Shown: positions 16,270 to 25,032 of the stretch, piece after piece
Layout of the letters: every line of letters starts with the position of its first letter
How positions within the stretch are numbered: the first letter of the stretch is position 1
Source of the DNA: Arthrobacter luteolus NBRC 107841
Lineage (GTDB): Bacteria; Actinomycetota; Actinomycetes; Actinomycetales; Micrococcaceae
DNA: 64,000 nucleotides
Assembly: GCF_001552075.1 (NCBI RefSeq)
Contig: NZ_BCQM01000001.1
Coordinates: 496,001-560,000, forward strand
Reading direction: 5' to 3'
The notes under the pieces: model-generated
What the model was told of the DNA's origin: nothing
Seen by the model: only the letters and a program-made list of their open reading frames with translations
Databases searched by the model: none
Program-made: the position numbers and the translations under genes

Positions 16270-18240
16270 CTACAGGCCCTCGGCGACGGCGGCGGCAGCC
16301 TTCAGCCAGGCCCGCTGGGTTGCCGGCCGCAGGGAGGCGTACCGGATCTGGCCCTTCACCAGCGCGGGGTCATAAGGAATGGTCACAGCGGCCCGGGCCA
16401 GCACCTTAAAGGCTTCGGCCACCCGGCGGGCCTGGGCTTCGGTGCCGTTGCGGTCAGCCTGGGAGACAATCACGACGGCGCCGCGCGCCAGCTCGGCGGA
16501 GCGTCCACCGCGTTCCTGGAGCGCCTCCAGCAGCAGGGCCCCAGCCTCGGCATGCTCTTCGACGGTGGTCGTCGCGATGACCAGCTGATCGGTGTGGTCA
16601 ATCATCCGCAGCCAGCGCTCGGCACTTTCGTCATTGCCGGAGTCCACGATGTTCAGCCGGAAGTATTTCGAGGCCACTTCATGCAGGGCATCGAAGTCTG
16701 CCTGGGTGACCTTCTGCTCGGAGGCCAGGACATTCGGATTCGAGCGGAGGACGTCGTACTTGTCATCGGTCTGGTGGTGCACAAACCGGGCGAGCATCGC
16801 CGACTGCGCCACCGGTGAGAGCAGCAGTCCGGTCTCCGGGAGCAGGTCCATAACGGTGGAATCGTGCTGCGCCTGTTCCGTGCGCCAGCCGAGGGTTCCG
16901 CGGGTTTCATTGTTGTCCCACGCCAAAACCGGCCCGCCGCCGTTGCGGGCAAACAACGCTGCCAGCATCACCGTGGTGGGGGTCTTATTGGCTCCGCCCT
17001 TGCCGTTCACCACGGAAATGGTCCGCGGTCCCGGCCAGTGCTGGCTGACGGCACGGGTGTCCCGCCGTTCGGCGAGCTCCTTCGAGGACGGTGCGATGCG
17101 CAGTCCCATAGAGGCCAGGAAGCCGCGGAATCCGCGTGCTGCTGGAATCTTCGCGGTGCCGGTGTCCAGGAAGGTCGCCCGGCGGACGTCGTTAGGCTCC
17201 CCGCGGACGGCAAGGCGCGTGCGTTCGCGCAGGTCCGCGGGCATCTGGGCGGGGGCCGGGGGCAGCACCGCAACCTCGGCCGCGGGGCGCGCGGTGCCGT
17301 CTTCCACGGGTGCTTCAGCATCGCCGGAGGCGGCAGGGGCATCGGAGGGAAGAGCACCTCCGGAAGGGGCGGCGTCCTCGGAAGGGGCAGCGCCCCCGGA
17401 AGGGAAAGCGTCATCAGCGGGCCCCGAACCGTCCACGAGGGGAAGTTCTTCGGAGTTGACCGGCGGTTCAGCCGGGGGCTGAGGAAGGACGGCGGGGAAA
17501 ACCGACGCCGGAAGATCGCTCAGCAGCGGAATCCGGGACATGCCGGCCGTCGCCGGTTCCGGGCCGTCCCAGGCATAGGTGGGCGCTTCCGGTGCGGGCA
17601 CCTGTTCCAGCTCTCCGGCACCCCGGGCCGGTTCCGTTTCGTTCGGGAACTCGTTTGGCAGTTCCTCGCCGGAAGGCAGCCCACTGGCCGGCTGCACCGA
17701 CTCGGTTTTTTCCGCGGCGTCGGTTTTCTCCACGGAGTCGGTTTCTTCCACCGAGTCAGATTCTTCAACAGGGGCGGCGTGCTCGGTAGAGATGTTCGTA
17801 TCGCTTTCAGTTGTCGATGCACCCGCGCCGGGCGCCCCCACGCCAGCACCGGCCAATTCTGCCTGGGTGTCGGGTCCCACGGCCCCGTGGTTTTCCTGGA
17901 CAGCGGATCCGGCTTCCGTCCATTCGCGTAATTCATACGCAGGTTCGGTTTCCCCGCGGCCCTGGGCTGCACGGCTCCGGCGTCCGCTCACGGCCGGCGC
18001 GGCCGCGGTCCCGCCGTCATCCTGACCGTGGTCCCGGACGCTGGTGTCCCAACCACTGGTGTTCTGCACGGCCTCCCAAGCGCCCTCAGCCGGAGCGTCC
18101 GCGGGCGCAGCAGCAGCCGCGTCGTCCCCGTCCGGTGCCTGGTCTTCGGTCTGTGCGGCCAACCGGGCCTCCGCGGCCCGGCGGCCCCGCCGGGTGGACA
18201 GAGGCTCGGGTTGTCCCGGGGCGGGCAGGTTTTCAGTCAT
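16270..18240 (-). CDS. ParA/MinD-like P-loop ATPase with a long disordered acidic N-terminus
   Basis: A 656-residue protein. Residues 1 to about 370 are low-complexity, rich in Ala, Glu, Pro and Ser, with six-residue repeats of the VEETDS type and PSGGA/PSEDA repeats. The C-terminal 280 residues form a ParA/MinD fold: deviant Walker A VNGKGGANKTPTT, AWDNNETRGTLGW, and Walker B-like LNIVDSGNDESAE. The usual GK-T/S step of the P-loop reads NKT, so nucleotide handling may differ. The ATG at 18240 is chosen; an in-frame TTG at 18303 is possible. Its role (DNA or protein-complex positioning) and partner are unknown; no parB or parS is seen. Confidence 0.8.
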   Translation of the reverse strand: MTENLPAPGQPEPLSTRRGRRAAEARLAAQTEDQAPDGDDAAAAAPADAPAEGAWEAVQNTSGWDTSVRDHGQDDGGTAAAPAVSGRRSRAAQGRGETEPAYELREWTEAGSAVQENHGAVGPDTQAELAGAGVGAPGAGASTTESDTNISTEHAAPVEESDSVEETDSVEKTDAAEKTESVQPASGLPSGEELPNEFPNETEPARGAGELEQVPAPEAPTYAWDGPEPATAGMSRIPLLSDLPASVFPAVLPQPPAEPPVNSEELPLVDGSGPADDAFPSGGAAPSEDAAPSGGALPSDAPAASGDAEAPVEDGTARPAAEVAVLPPAPAQMPADLRERTRLAVRGEPNDVRRATFLDTGTAKIPAARGFRGFLASMGLRIAPSSKELAERRDTRAVSQHWPGPRTISVVNGKGGANKTPTTVMLAALFARNGGGPVLAWDNNETRGTLGWRTEQAQHDSTVMDLLPETGLLLSPVAQSAMLARFVHHQTDDKYDVLRSNPNVLASEQKVTQADFDALHEVASKYFRLNIVDSGNDESAERWLRMIDHTDQLVIATTTVEEHAEAGALLLEALQERGGRSAELARGAVVIVSQADRNGTEAQARRVAEAFKVLARAAVTIPYDPALVKGQIRYASLRPATQRAWLKAAAAVAEGL

Positions 18241-18303
18241 CGGGTCTGCATCTTTCGTTCCGTGCTCGGTGCGATTGATCGGGACGGTGTGCTCTTCTCC
18301 CAA

Positions 18304-18964
18304 ACGATCCTACAAGCCCATGCCCTTCACCGACGGCCCGCGGGGCCGGGAGTTGAGCTCGGTGATCATGAGTCTGGCTGGAACTTCATTGCCAACACCT
18401 TCGGTTCCAACCTGGCCAGCACCCCTTCCAGCGCATTGCGTTCTATCTCCATGGACAACTACGTCATCTCCGAGAATAGGTCCCGCGGATTCACCACACG
18501 ACTGGCCTCGGGCTTCTGTGATTTTGAATGGACTAAGCAGAGATAGGGGCCCGAAGCATTACGGTGTTGTTTCTTACGTTGACGCCGCGCGAACCCATCA
18601 TTTTCATTTTATCGGACCGTACAACGGGGAAATTACACGAAGCTTCGAGGTTGCTTGGCATTGTCAGGCCGCCTCCGCATCCCCGTCATTCTCATCGGAA
18701 AGGTGAGGCGCCTTTCGTCGTTATGTCATCGCCGGCTGACGACCGCTCACCGTGAACAAAGTGGATGCCAGGGGCCAGCAAGGGACTCCACAGCGGGCGT
18801 GATAACCATCCTCCCGGGAACGTCGCCCACGCCCAGCACAGGCACGAACTTTACATCCGCGTCCGATTCCCCAAACAGCCGTCAAAAGGATCCCGCGGGA
18901 CGAATCAAACTGGAGAGACCCCTACGACCTGCCGGAGTGAAGAACGCGCCCACACTCCAAACGC
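18304..18964. other. Gene-poor, lower-GC stretch
   Basis: About 660 bases hold no coding frame I can support. The sequence is visibly more AT-rich than its neighbours (for example 18560-18640). Short open frames on the plus strand show no family motif and run on from antisense of the ParA-like gene. It also holds the upstream region of the ParA-like gene. It may be decayed coding sequence or untranslated regulatory DNA. Confidence 0.5.
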
Positions 18965-19006
18965 AACGTGCCCCATTCCCAGTGAGGGAGTGGGGCACGT
19001 TCTTTG
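18965..19006 (-). terminator. Strong hairpin after the Ltp-like gene
   Basis: A 16-base stem (18965-18980 with 18986-19001, one G-T pair) and loop AGTGA, about 27 bases past the stop of the Ltp-like gene. On the plus strand it is followed by CTTTGTT. Confidence 0.8.
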
Positions 19007-19027
19007 TTCAACCCGAATGGGTGGACC

Positions 19028-19579
19028 TTACTTGAGGTTGGTCACCGCGTAGTCAGCCTCTTCAGGAGTAAATTTGCCGCCGTACTCGCTGGTGAGCTGA
19101 TCGCGGACCGCCTCGGGCGACAGTGCCATAGTGTCCTGGTAGCTCTGGCCCTGCTCCAGCGCGTTGACCTTGAAGTCGGCCTTGACGTTGTCAATGGCGT
19201 ACTGAGCTGCCTCAGCAGTGAACTTACCGCCGTACTCGCTGGTCAGCTGATCGTAAAGACCGGCCTTGCTCAGGTGCATCATGTCCGAGTAGGTCTGCGC
19301 CTGCTTCAGTGCGGACTTGTACTCGCTGGGCACGTCCGCAGCCGTGGGCGTGGCCTCGGCCGGGGCAGGAGCTGCCGGGGCGGGAGCGGCTTCCGTTGCG
19401 GGGGCATCCGAAGCTGCAGCGGACGGGGTTGTCGCCGGCGCACTGTCAGCAGCCGACTCCTTATCGCCACCCCCACCAAGGACGCTCGCGAAGATGATGA
19501 CGACCAGGATGGCCAGCAGTACCCACGGCCATTTCTTCTTCTTTTTAGCCGGTGCCGACTGCACAGTTTCAGTGCTCAA
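19028..19579 (-). CDS. Ltp-type surface protein with two repeated domains
   Basis: A 183-residue protein. The N-terminal membrane anchor is KKKKKWPWVLLAILVVIIF, followed by a proline/alanine-rich linker (about residues 45-90) and two copies of the host-cell surface-exposed lipoprotein domain. Each copy reads AL-Q-Q-Y-D-M-LS and then QLTSEYGGKFT. There is no lipobox cysteine, so it is membrane-anchored rather than lipidated. In a Streptococcus prophage the related Ltp blocks phage DNA injection; chromosomal actinobacterial versions are of unknown role. The start is a TTG four bases after GGGGG. It is monocistronic. Confidence 0.78.
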   Translation of the reverse strand: MSTETVQSAPAKKKKKWPWVLLAILVVIIFASVLGGGGDKESAADSAPATTPSAAASDAPATEAAPAPAAPAPAEATPTAADVPSEYKSALKQAQTYSDMMHLSKAGLYDQLTSEYGGKFTAEAAQYAIDNVKADFKVNALEQGQSYQDTMALSPEAVRDQLTSEYGGKFTPEEADYAVTNLK

Positions 19580-19600
19580 AATTCCCCCATAAGTGAGTGA

Positions 19601-19996
19601 TAGATCAGATCGAAATAAGTGTGCCACACGGCACGGACAACGGTTAGTTAGGCGACCTTATTCAGGATCAGCGACGCATCCCGACGACTCGCCGCCCTTC
19701 GTCGGGCAGCCCGCAGGAAGCGGGGATGGGCTCCCAGCACGGCGTCGCTCAACAGTTTCTTCGAGCAGCTCAAGCAAAGCCTGGTCTCCATCGGGCGGTG
19801 TAGTCATGCCACACACAGTACGAGGCGTCGGTGACACTCGTAACACTCACTAGATACACAGACTCACCGCGGACGTCAAAGGCCGTCAGTGGCGCGCTGG
19901 AATGTGCTGAAGTAGGCTGACGCAAGCTGACCACTTCCGAAAGCGGAAGGCTACAGCGGCGGCTACAGTGAACGGCCTCAACTTGGCCCGGGAACC
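19601..19996. other. Intergenic stretch upstream of the Ltp-like gene
   Basis: No gene is well supported. A 49-codon minus-strand frame starts at an ATG at 19807 and ends at 19658 (MTTPPDGDQALLELLEETVE...). It looks protein-like but has no ribosome-binding site or recognised motif. The rest should hold the Ltp promoter and the tRNA transcript end. Confidence 0.4.
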
Positions 19997-20024
19997 AAAA
20001 AACCCCCGGCAATCCGGGGGTTTT
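19997..20024 (-). terminator. Terminator after tRNA-Met
   Basis: Nine-base stem AACCCCCGG (20001-20009) with 20014-20022 and loop CAAT, followed on the minus strand by a T-run. It lies directly downstream of the tRNA-Met 3' end. Confidence 0.88.
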
Positions 20025-20028
20025 CCAG

Positions 20029-20102
20029 TAGCGGTGGGGAGGCTCGATCTCCCGACCTCACGATTATGAGTCGTGCGCTCTAACCAACTGAGCTACACCG
20101 CC
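20029..20102 (-). tRNA. tRNA-Met (CAT), elongator type
   Basis: A 74-base cloverleaf. Acceptor stem GGCGGTG pairs with CACCGCT (the first pair is G-U), D-arm GCTCAGTTGGTTAGAGC, anticodon loop CTCATAA (anticodon CAT), and T-arm GGGAG-ATCGAGC-CTCCC. The 1-72 pair is not the C-A mismatch of initiator tRNA, so this is the elongator; CAA/CCA is not fully encoded. Confidence 0.95.
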
Positions 20103-20174
20103 ATAAATGAGTCAAGCCCGCGTGCTAAAGCCATTGCGAACAACAGGCTTAGAAACGCGGACCCTCCCATTGAG

Positions 20175-20246
20175 AGCCCCGACCGGGAATCGATCCCGGG
20201 ACCTCCATCTTACCAAGATGGCGCTCTACCACTGAGCTATCGGGGC
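20175..20246 (-). tRNA. tRNA-Thr (GGT)
   Basis: A 72-base cloverleaf with acceptor GCCCCGA/TCGGGGC, D-arm GCTCAGTGGTAGAGC, anticodon loop TTGGTAA (anticodon GGT) on a CCATC/GATGG stem, and T-loop ATCGATT. It lies 72 bases upstream of tRNA-Met on the same strand, so they are probably one transcript. Confidence 0.95.
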
Positions 20247-20482
20247 ATCGCCCCCACCGGGGCAACGACATAAAACTCTACCAGCACTATCTCCGCATCG
20301 CGAAATCGATTCGGGGCAAAGTGCCTCAGTGTGACCGAAGACACTGTCTGCGCATGTCAGGTGGCCTGTCGTGCTGAACATGAGATGGCCGCTGGGCATA
20401 GAATCCGTAGCTGGAGACGACTGGGTTTCCTGCCCCCGCCGATGCCTCGCTGCACGGACAAGAATCGTACAGGAGCACGCTC

Positions 20483-21868
20483 ATGCCGAAGCAAATGGGA
20501 CCCGGGACGGTAGTCGGAGGCAGATACAAACTCCAGGAACGGATCGGTTACGGGTCCATGGGATCGGTACACCGTGCGGTGGATGAACTGCTGGGCCGCG
20601 ATGTAGCAGTGAAGCTCATTGCTTCGCGCGCCCGGACTGCCGGCGATCGGCAGCGCCACGAGGCTGAGGCGAAGGTGCTTTCACGCCTGAGCCATCACAG
20701 CCTGATCACATTGTTCGACGCCGGGACGGAGGTCTCTCCGTCCGGAACGTCTATCGTGTGGCTGGCCATGGAACTGGTCCAGGGAGGCGACCTCAGCCGG
20801 CGGCTGAGGAAGGGAAAGCTGCCCGCACGGCAGGTGGCGTATCTCGCGTATGACCTTGCCATCGGCCTCGACTACATGCATCGCGGCAGCATCGTGCACC
20901 GAGATGTTAAGCCTGCCAACATCCTGCTCGTCGACTATCGGGAAGACGAATCCCGGCTAAGGGCCAAGCTCACTGATTTCGGTGTTGCCCAGATGGCGGG
21001 CGACCCCAACCCGCAGCGGGATGAATTCACCGGCACTGCCGGCTTTATGAGCCCGGAACAGGTGCGTTCCGAGCCAGCGGGGCCGCACAGTGACGTCTAC
21101 TCGCTGGGACTGGTGCTGTTGCAGTGCCTCACCGGAGAACGTGCCTTCCCCGGCATCGCGGTGGAAAGCGCGGTAGCCCGCCTGTTCCGGGGACCCGAAA
21201 TCCCGGAATACCTCGAGCCTCACTGGAGCGGAATCCTCCGGGCCATGACGGCCCTGGACCCAGCTGATAGACCCACGGCCCACGAAGTAGCCGAAGCGAT
21301 GCCGGACCTGACCGTTGCGGGACGGGGGCGGCGCAGCATCCGCACCGCGGACAATGCGCGCCGGAACCGGGCTGTGGAGCACCTCGGCACCATGGAACAG
21401 GATCCGGTGCTGGACCGCATTACCCGCCTGACCGCGCGGTTGCTTGGGGTGCCGGTGGCTGCGGTCTCTATTGTGGGCGCGGACCGGGTCTGGACGGTTT
21501 CGGGCAGCGGCACGGAGCGCGGCTCGGCCGGGCTTACTGATTCCCTCTGCCCCGTGACCGTAGCCCAGGACAGGCCGTTCCTCGTTGATGACGTGCAGAA
21601 TGACCCGCGCACCGCTGACGACCCCCTGGTAGCCGCTTCACCGGGCTTCGGCTTCTACGCCGGTGTGCCGCTGCACAATGCCGAGGGGCTGGCCGTGGGG
21701 ACGTTGTGCGTCATGGACCGGAAGGCCCGAAGCCTGACCAGCGAACAGGAAGCCACCCTGCAGGACCTCGCTGCCCTGGCCGCGGATGTGCTGCAGCTGC
21801 GCGGGGAGGCAGCGGCCGCCAGACACACCGGAGATCGCCTCGGCGGAGCACCGGTTATGGCAGACTGA
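20483..21868 (+). CDS. Serine/threonine protein kinase fused to a C-terminal GAF domain
   Basis: A 461-residue soluble Hanks-type kinase. Residues 15-275 carry the glycine loop IGYGSMGSV, catalytic Lys44 in VAVK, HRDVKPAN (Asp141), DFG (Asp165), and the GTAGFMSPEQ activation end. Residues about 300-445 form a GAF sensor domain (DPVLDRITRLTARLLGV, then GFGFYAGVPLHNAEGLAVGT and CVMDRKARSL). No transmembrane helix or PASTA repeats are present, unlike PknB. It likely phosphorylates targets in response to a small molecule or redox signal. GGAG precedes the ATG. It is monocistronic, with no phosphatase neighbour. Confidence 0.9.
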   Translation: MPKQMGPGTVVGGRYKLQERIGYGSMGSVHRAVDELLGRDVAVKLIASRARTAGDRQRHEAEAKVLSRLSHHSLITLFDAGTEVSPSGTSIVWLAMELVQGGDLSRRLRKGKLPARQVAYLAYDLAIGLDYMHRGSIVHRDVKPANILLVDYREDESRLRAKLTDFGVAQMAGDPNPQRDEFTGTAGFMSPEQVRSEPAGPHSDVYSLGLVLLQCLTGERAFPGIAVESAVARLFRGPEIPEYLEPHWSGILRAMTALDPADRPTAHEVAEAMPDLTVAGRGRRSIRTADNARRNRAVEHLGTMEQDPVLDRITRLTARLLGVPVAAVSIVGADRVWTVSGSGTERGSAGLTDSLCPVTVAQDRPFLVDDVQNDPRTADDPLVAASPGFGFYAGVPLHNAEGLAVGTLCVMDRKARSLTSEQEATLQDLAALAADVLQLRGEAAAARHTGDRLGGAPVMAD

Positions 21869-22004
21869 CGCAGAACCGGTCCAGCGCAGGCCATCGATCA
21901 TCCCTAGGAGCTACGCGTGGCAGAAGGCCCCTTCCAGGCCCGCTGGCCTGGTTCCTGCTCCGGAGAACGGGTTCCCCCAGGACTGACAGCCGGGTCTTAA
22001 CGCC

Positions 22005-22032
22005 AAAGGGCGCCCCTTCCGGGACGCCCTTT
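22005..22032. terminator. Terminator between the kinase and the helicase genes
   Basis: AAAGGGCG (22005-22012) pairs with CGCCCTTT (22025-22032) between two convergent genes. Confidence 0.75.
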
Positions 22033-22059
22033 GATTGAGCTTTAGGCTACGGGTACTGC

Positions 22060-23967
22060 TTAGTCGCGGAAACGCGGCTTGCGGGCACCGGCACCGGCAC
22101 CTGCGGGCTTGCTGAAGCTGCGGTCGCCGTCGAACTTCTTCTTGTACGGGCGGTCGGAGCCACGGTCACCGAAGGACCGCTCGCCGTCGCGCTTCTTGAA
22201 GTCCTTCTTGAAACCGCCGCGCTCAGCGCGGTCGCTCGAGCCGCCTTCGCGGGCCGGACGGCGTCCGTTGTCCAGTTCCAGGTGGATCAGCTCGCCGCCG
22301 ATCCGGGTGCGGGACAGGGCGCGCAGCTGGTCCTTGGACAGGTCTGCGGGCAGCTCCACCAGGGTGTGGTCGGCACGGATGTCGATGCCGCCGATCTGTG
22401 CGGAGGACAGGCCGCCCTCGTTGGCGATGGCGCCGACAATGGAGCCGGGCATTACGCGCTGGCGGCGGCCGACGGCGATGCGGTACGTTGCGTTGCCTTC
22501 GGTCAGCGGGCGCGTCGGGCCGCGGGAGCCGAAGCCGTCATTGCGGCCTTCGGAACGCTCGCGCTGGCGGGCCGGAGCCTGCGGAATTTCTTCCATCAGC
22601 AGCGGGCGGCCGGCCTGGGCCATAACAACCAGGGCTGCGGCGACTTCCTCGGCGGGAACGTCGTGCTCGGCAATGTACTTGGTGACCAGTTCGCGGAAGA
22701 CCGAGAGGTCTTCGGACTTCATGGTCTCCGTGATGCGGTCGGAGAACTTGGCCAGGCGCTTGGCGTTGACAACGTCAATGCCGGGCAGCTGCATGTGCTC
22801 AACGGGCTGGCGGGTGGCCTTCTCGATGGCGCGCAGCAGGTACTTCTCGCGCGGGGTCATGAAGAGGATCGCGTCACCGCTGCGGCCTGCACGGCCGGTG
22901 CGGCCGATGCGGTGCACGTAGGACTCGGTGTCGTGCGGGATGTCGTAGTTGAAGACGTGGCTGATGCGCTCGACGTCCAGGCCGCGGGCGGCGACGTCGG
23001 TGGCGACCAGGATGTCGATCTTGCCGTCGCGCAGGGCCTCAACGGTGCGCTCACGCTGCTGCTGCGGGATGTCGCCGTTGATGGCGGCAGCCTTGTAGCC
23101 GCGGGCCTTCAGCTTGTCGGCGAGGTCCTCGGTGGCCATCTTGGTGCGGACGAAGGCGATGACGCCGTCGAAGTCCTCGGTCTCGAGGATGCGGGACATG
23201 GCATCGAGCTTGTGCGGGCCCATGACCTGCACGTAGCGCTGGCGGGTGTTGACGCCGGTGGTGGTCTTGGACTTGACCGTGATTTCAGCCGGGTTGTTCA
23301 GGTACTTCTTGGCGATCTTGCGGATCGCGCCCGGCATCGTGGCGGAGAAGAGGGCAACCTGCTTCTCATCCGGGGTGCTGGAGAGGATCTGCTCCACGTC
23401 TTCGGCGAAGCCCATACGCAGCATTTCGTCTGCTTCGTCCAGGACCAGGTACTGCAGGTTGGACAGGTCCAGGGAGCCCTTGGAGATGTGGTCGATCACG
23501 CGGCCCGGGGTACCAACAACAACCTGGGCGCCACGGCGCAGGCCGTTGAGCTGGGGGCCGTAGGGGGATCCGCCGTAGACGGGAAGGACGGTGAAGTCAT
23601 CCATGTGCGCGGCGTAGGAGGTGAAAGCCTCGGCTACCTGCAGGGCCAGTTCGCGGGTCGGGGCCAGGACCAGGATCTGAGTGTCCTTGGTGGGTCCGTT
23701 GATCTCGGCCAGCTCAGCCATGCGGGAGAGGGCGGGAACAGCGAATGCTGCGGTCTTGCCGGTACCGGTCTGGGCCAGGCCGACGACGTCGCGGCCTTCG
23801 AGCAGAACCGGAATGGTGGCTGCCTGGATGGGCGACGGCGTCTTGTAGCCGACGTCGGTCAGGGCAGCCAGGACGCGGGCGTCCAGGTTGAAATCGGTGA
23901 ACAGTACCTCGTTGGCTTCTTCAGCTTCAACGGGCGCTTCTACAGTGTCTTGGGCATTCTCAGGCAC
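22060..23967 (-). CDS. DEAD-box ATP-dependent RNA helicase, DeaD/CsdA-like
   Basis: Unwinds RNA during ribosome assembly or mRNA decay, often induced by cold. Helicase motifs occur in order: Q motif with FTDFNLDARVLAAL and TPSPIQAATIP, AQTGTGKT, PTRELALQ, VLDEADEML, FSATMP, and the HRIGRTGRAGR end. A DbpA-type RNA-binding domain follows (YRIAVGRRQRVMPGSIVGAI), then a basic Arg/Lys/Gly tail. The GTG at 23967 with GAGG upstream gives 635 residues; a longer frame starts at 24087 but its extra 40 residues are not helicase-like. Confidence 0.93.
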   Translation of the reverse strand: MPENAQDTVEAPVEAEEANEVLFTDFNLDARVLAALTDVGYKTPSPIQAATIPVLLEGRDVVGLAQTGTGKTAAFAVPALSRMAELAEINGPTKDTQILVLAPTRELALQVAEAFTSYAAHMDDFTVLPVYGGSPYGPQLNGLRRGAQVVVGTPGRVIDHISKGSLDLSNLQYLVLDEADEMLRMGFAEDVEQILSSTPDEKQVALFSATMPGAIRKIAKKYLNNPAEITVKSKTTTGVNTRQRYVQVMGPHKLDAMSRILETEDFDGVIAFVRTKMATEDLADKLKARGYKAAAINGDIPQQQRERTVEALRDGKIDILVATDVAARGLDVERISHVFNYDIPHDTESYVHRIGRTGRAGRSGDAILFMTPREKYLLRAIEKATRQPVEHMQLPGIDVVNAKRLAKFSDRITETMKSEDLSVFRELVTKYIAEHDVPAEEVAAALVVMAQAGRPLLMEEIPQAPARQRERSEGRNDGFGSRGPTRPLTEGNATYRIAVGRRQRVMPGSIVGAIANEGGLSSAQIGGIDIRADHTLVELPADLSKDQLRALSRTRIGGELIHLELDNGRRPAREGGSSDRAERGGFKKDFKKRDGERSFGDRGSDRPYKKKFDGDRSFSKPAGAGAGARKPRFRD

Positions 23968-24368
23968 GGGAAATATATCCTCATCAGTGGGGCCGGGCAG
24001 CCGGTCTTTGCGGCTGCGAGTACATAAGTCCGGGCACTGTTGCAATCCCAGGCAGGACTCTCCGTCACAGCTGTGGGCCGGTGTCACTGGATTGCGACTT
24101 CAGCTCGGTATGACGATTTCTTTGCCGGCGCTCCCAGGAGATGAATCTGCCCGCATTTTGAATGCGGGCCCCAACACAACGTATACCTGCAGGAACTTTG
24201 CCCGCAGGAAAATCAGGGAATACCGGAGTGGGGGACTCTTCAAGTGTACGGCATCCCGGCCGCCGGACCAGCCGCAGGCACCGTGAGGTCCGGCACAGGG
24301 CTTGGAATCGCGGCTCCGGCCGGGCACCGGCCGGGCTGCGGGCCAGGCTCCGGTGTTTCGTGCGGCTG
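23968..24368 (-). promoter_or_regulatory. Long upstream region of the RNA helicase gene with a perfect hairpin
   Basis: Four hundred bases without a gene. A perfect 9-base inverted repeat with a 3-base loop lies at 24149-24169, and a second pair of arms CCTGC/GCAGG at 24189-24211. GTATAC at about 24180 could act as a -10 on the minus strand, giving a leader of roughly 200 bases. Long structured leaders are known on cold-shock helicase genes; function here is inferred. Confidence 0.4.
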
Positions 24369-25022
24369 CTATCCCGCGGCGGGGACGGCCGGTTTCCGTG
24401 CCAGGACCTTCCGGATTTCCGGTGACAGATAGGTCCCGGCCTCTCCGGCTGCCAGCAGCAGGTCCCGCTGCCCTGATGTGGGGCCGGTGAAGATGTCGGC
24501 GACACTCACCCCATGTTCCGGACGGTGGATGACCTCTATCCTGTCCCCTGCCTGAATGGTTCCGCGCTTGATGACCCGCAGGTAGGTTCCCAGCCTTCCA
24601 GCCGCCGCGAACCGGGCCACCCACCGGGGCTGGCCCATGTACTGGGCGAAATTCCGGCACGGTGTCCGCGGGCAGGTGACCTCCAGGACCACGGTGCCGC
24701 CGATCTGCCAGCGCTCCCCCACCACTGCACGGGATGCGTCGATTCCTGCGACCCGCAGGTTCTCGCCGAAGCGGCCCGGCGGAACGGCTTCCCCCAGCTC
24801 CGCTTCCCAGTAGGCGGCGTCTTCCTGCGAATAGGCGTAAATGGCTTTGGATTCCCCGCCGTGGTGCTTGCGGTCAGCCTGCAGATCACCGGTCAGTCCC
24901 AGCGCGTAGACCTGCACCGGCCCCTCAGCGGCGCGCTTGTCGATCGCGGTCACACCGGTCGCGTCAGAGGTGGGCAGCAGGGTGTGGAGCCGGCAGGCGG
25001 CCAGCAGGGTTCCGGTGCTCAT
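24369..25022 (-). CDS. MOSC domain protein, YiiM-like
   Basis: A 217-residue protein with the MOSC beta-barrel. DRKHHGGESKAIYAYSQEDAA lies near residues 50-70 and GRFGENLRVAG at about 85, followed by the conserved cysteines in TCPRTPCRNF. MOSC proteins bind molybdenum cofactor and act in N-hydroxylated-compound reduction or sulfur transfer. The C-terminus carries a short helix typical of YiiM. It follows the GT87 gene by 10 bases on the same strand, although no functional link is evident. A GTG two codons upstream is an alternative start. Confidence 0.87.
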   Translation of the reverse strand: MSTGTLLAACRLHTLLPTSDATGVTAIDKRAAEGPVQVYALGLTGDLQADRKHHGGESKAIYAYSQEDAAYWEAELGEAVPPGRFGENLRVAGIDASRAVVGERWQIGGTVVLEVTCPRTPCRNFAQYMGQPRWVARFAAAGRLGTYLRVIKRGTIQAGDRIEVIHRPEHGVSVADIFTGPTSGQRDLLLAAGEAGTYLSPEIRKVLARKPAVPAAG

Positions 25023-25032
25023 GGGCACCAGT

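Noticed and set aside
18028-18706. Plus-strand frames running from the ParA-like gene into the low-GC gap
   Set aside because: Their first halves are antisense to the ParA-like gene and their ends show no motif, start signal or codon bias.
22282-24027. 581-codon plus-strand frame opposite the DEAD-box helicase
   Set aside because: Antisense to all conserved helicase motifs; its Gly/Val/Asp-rich product is a mirror artefact.
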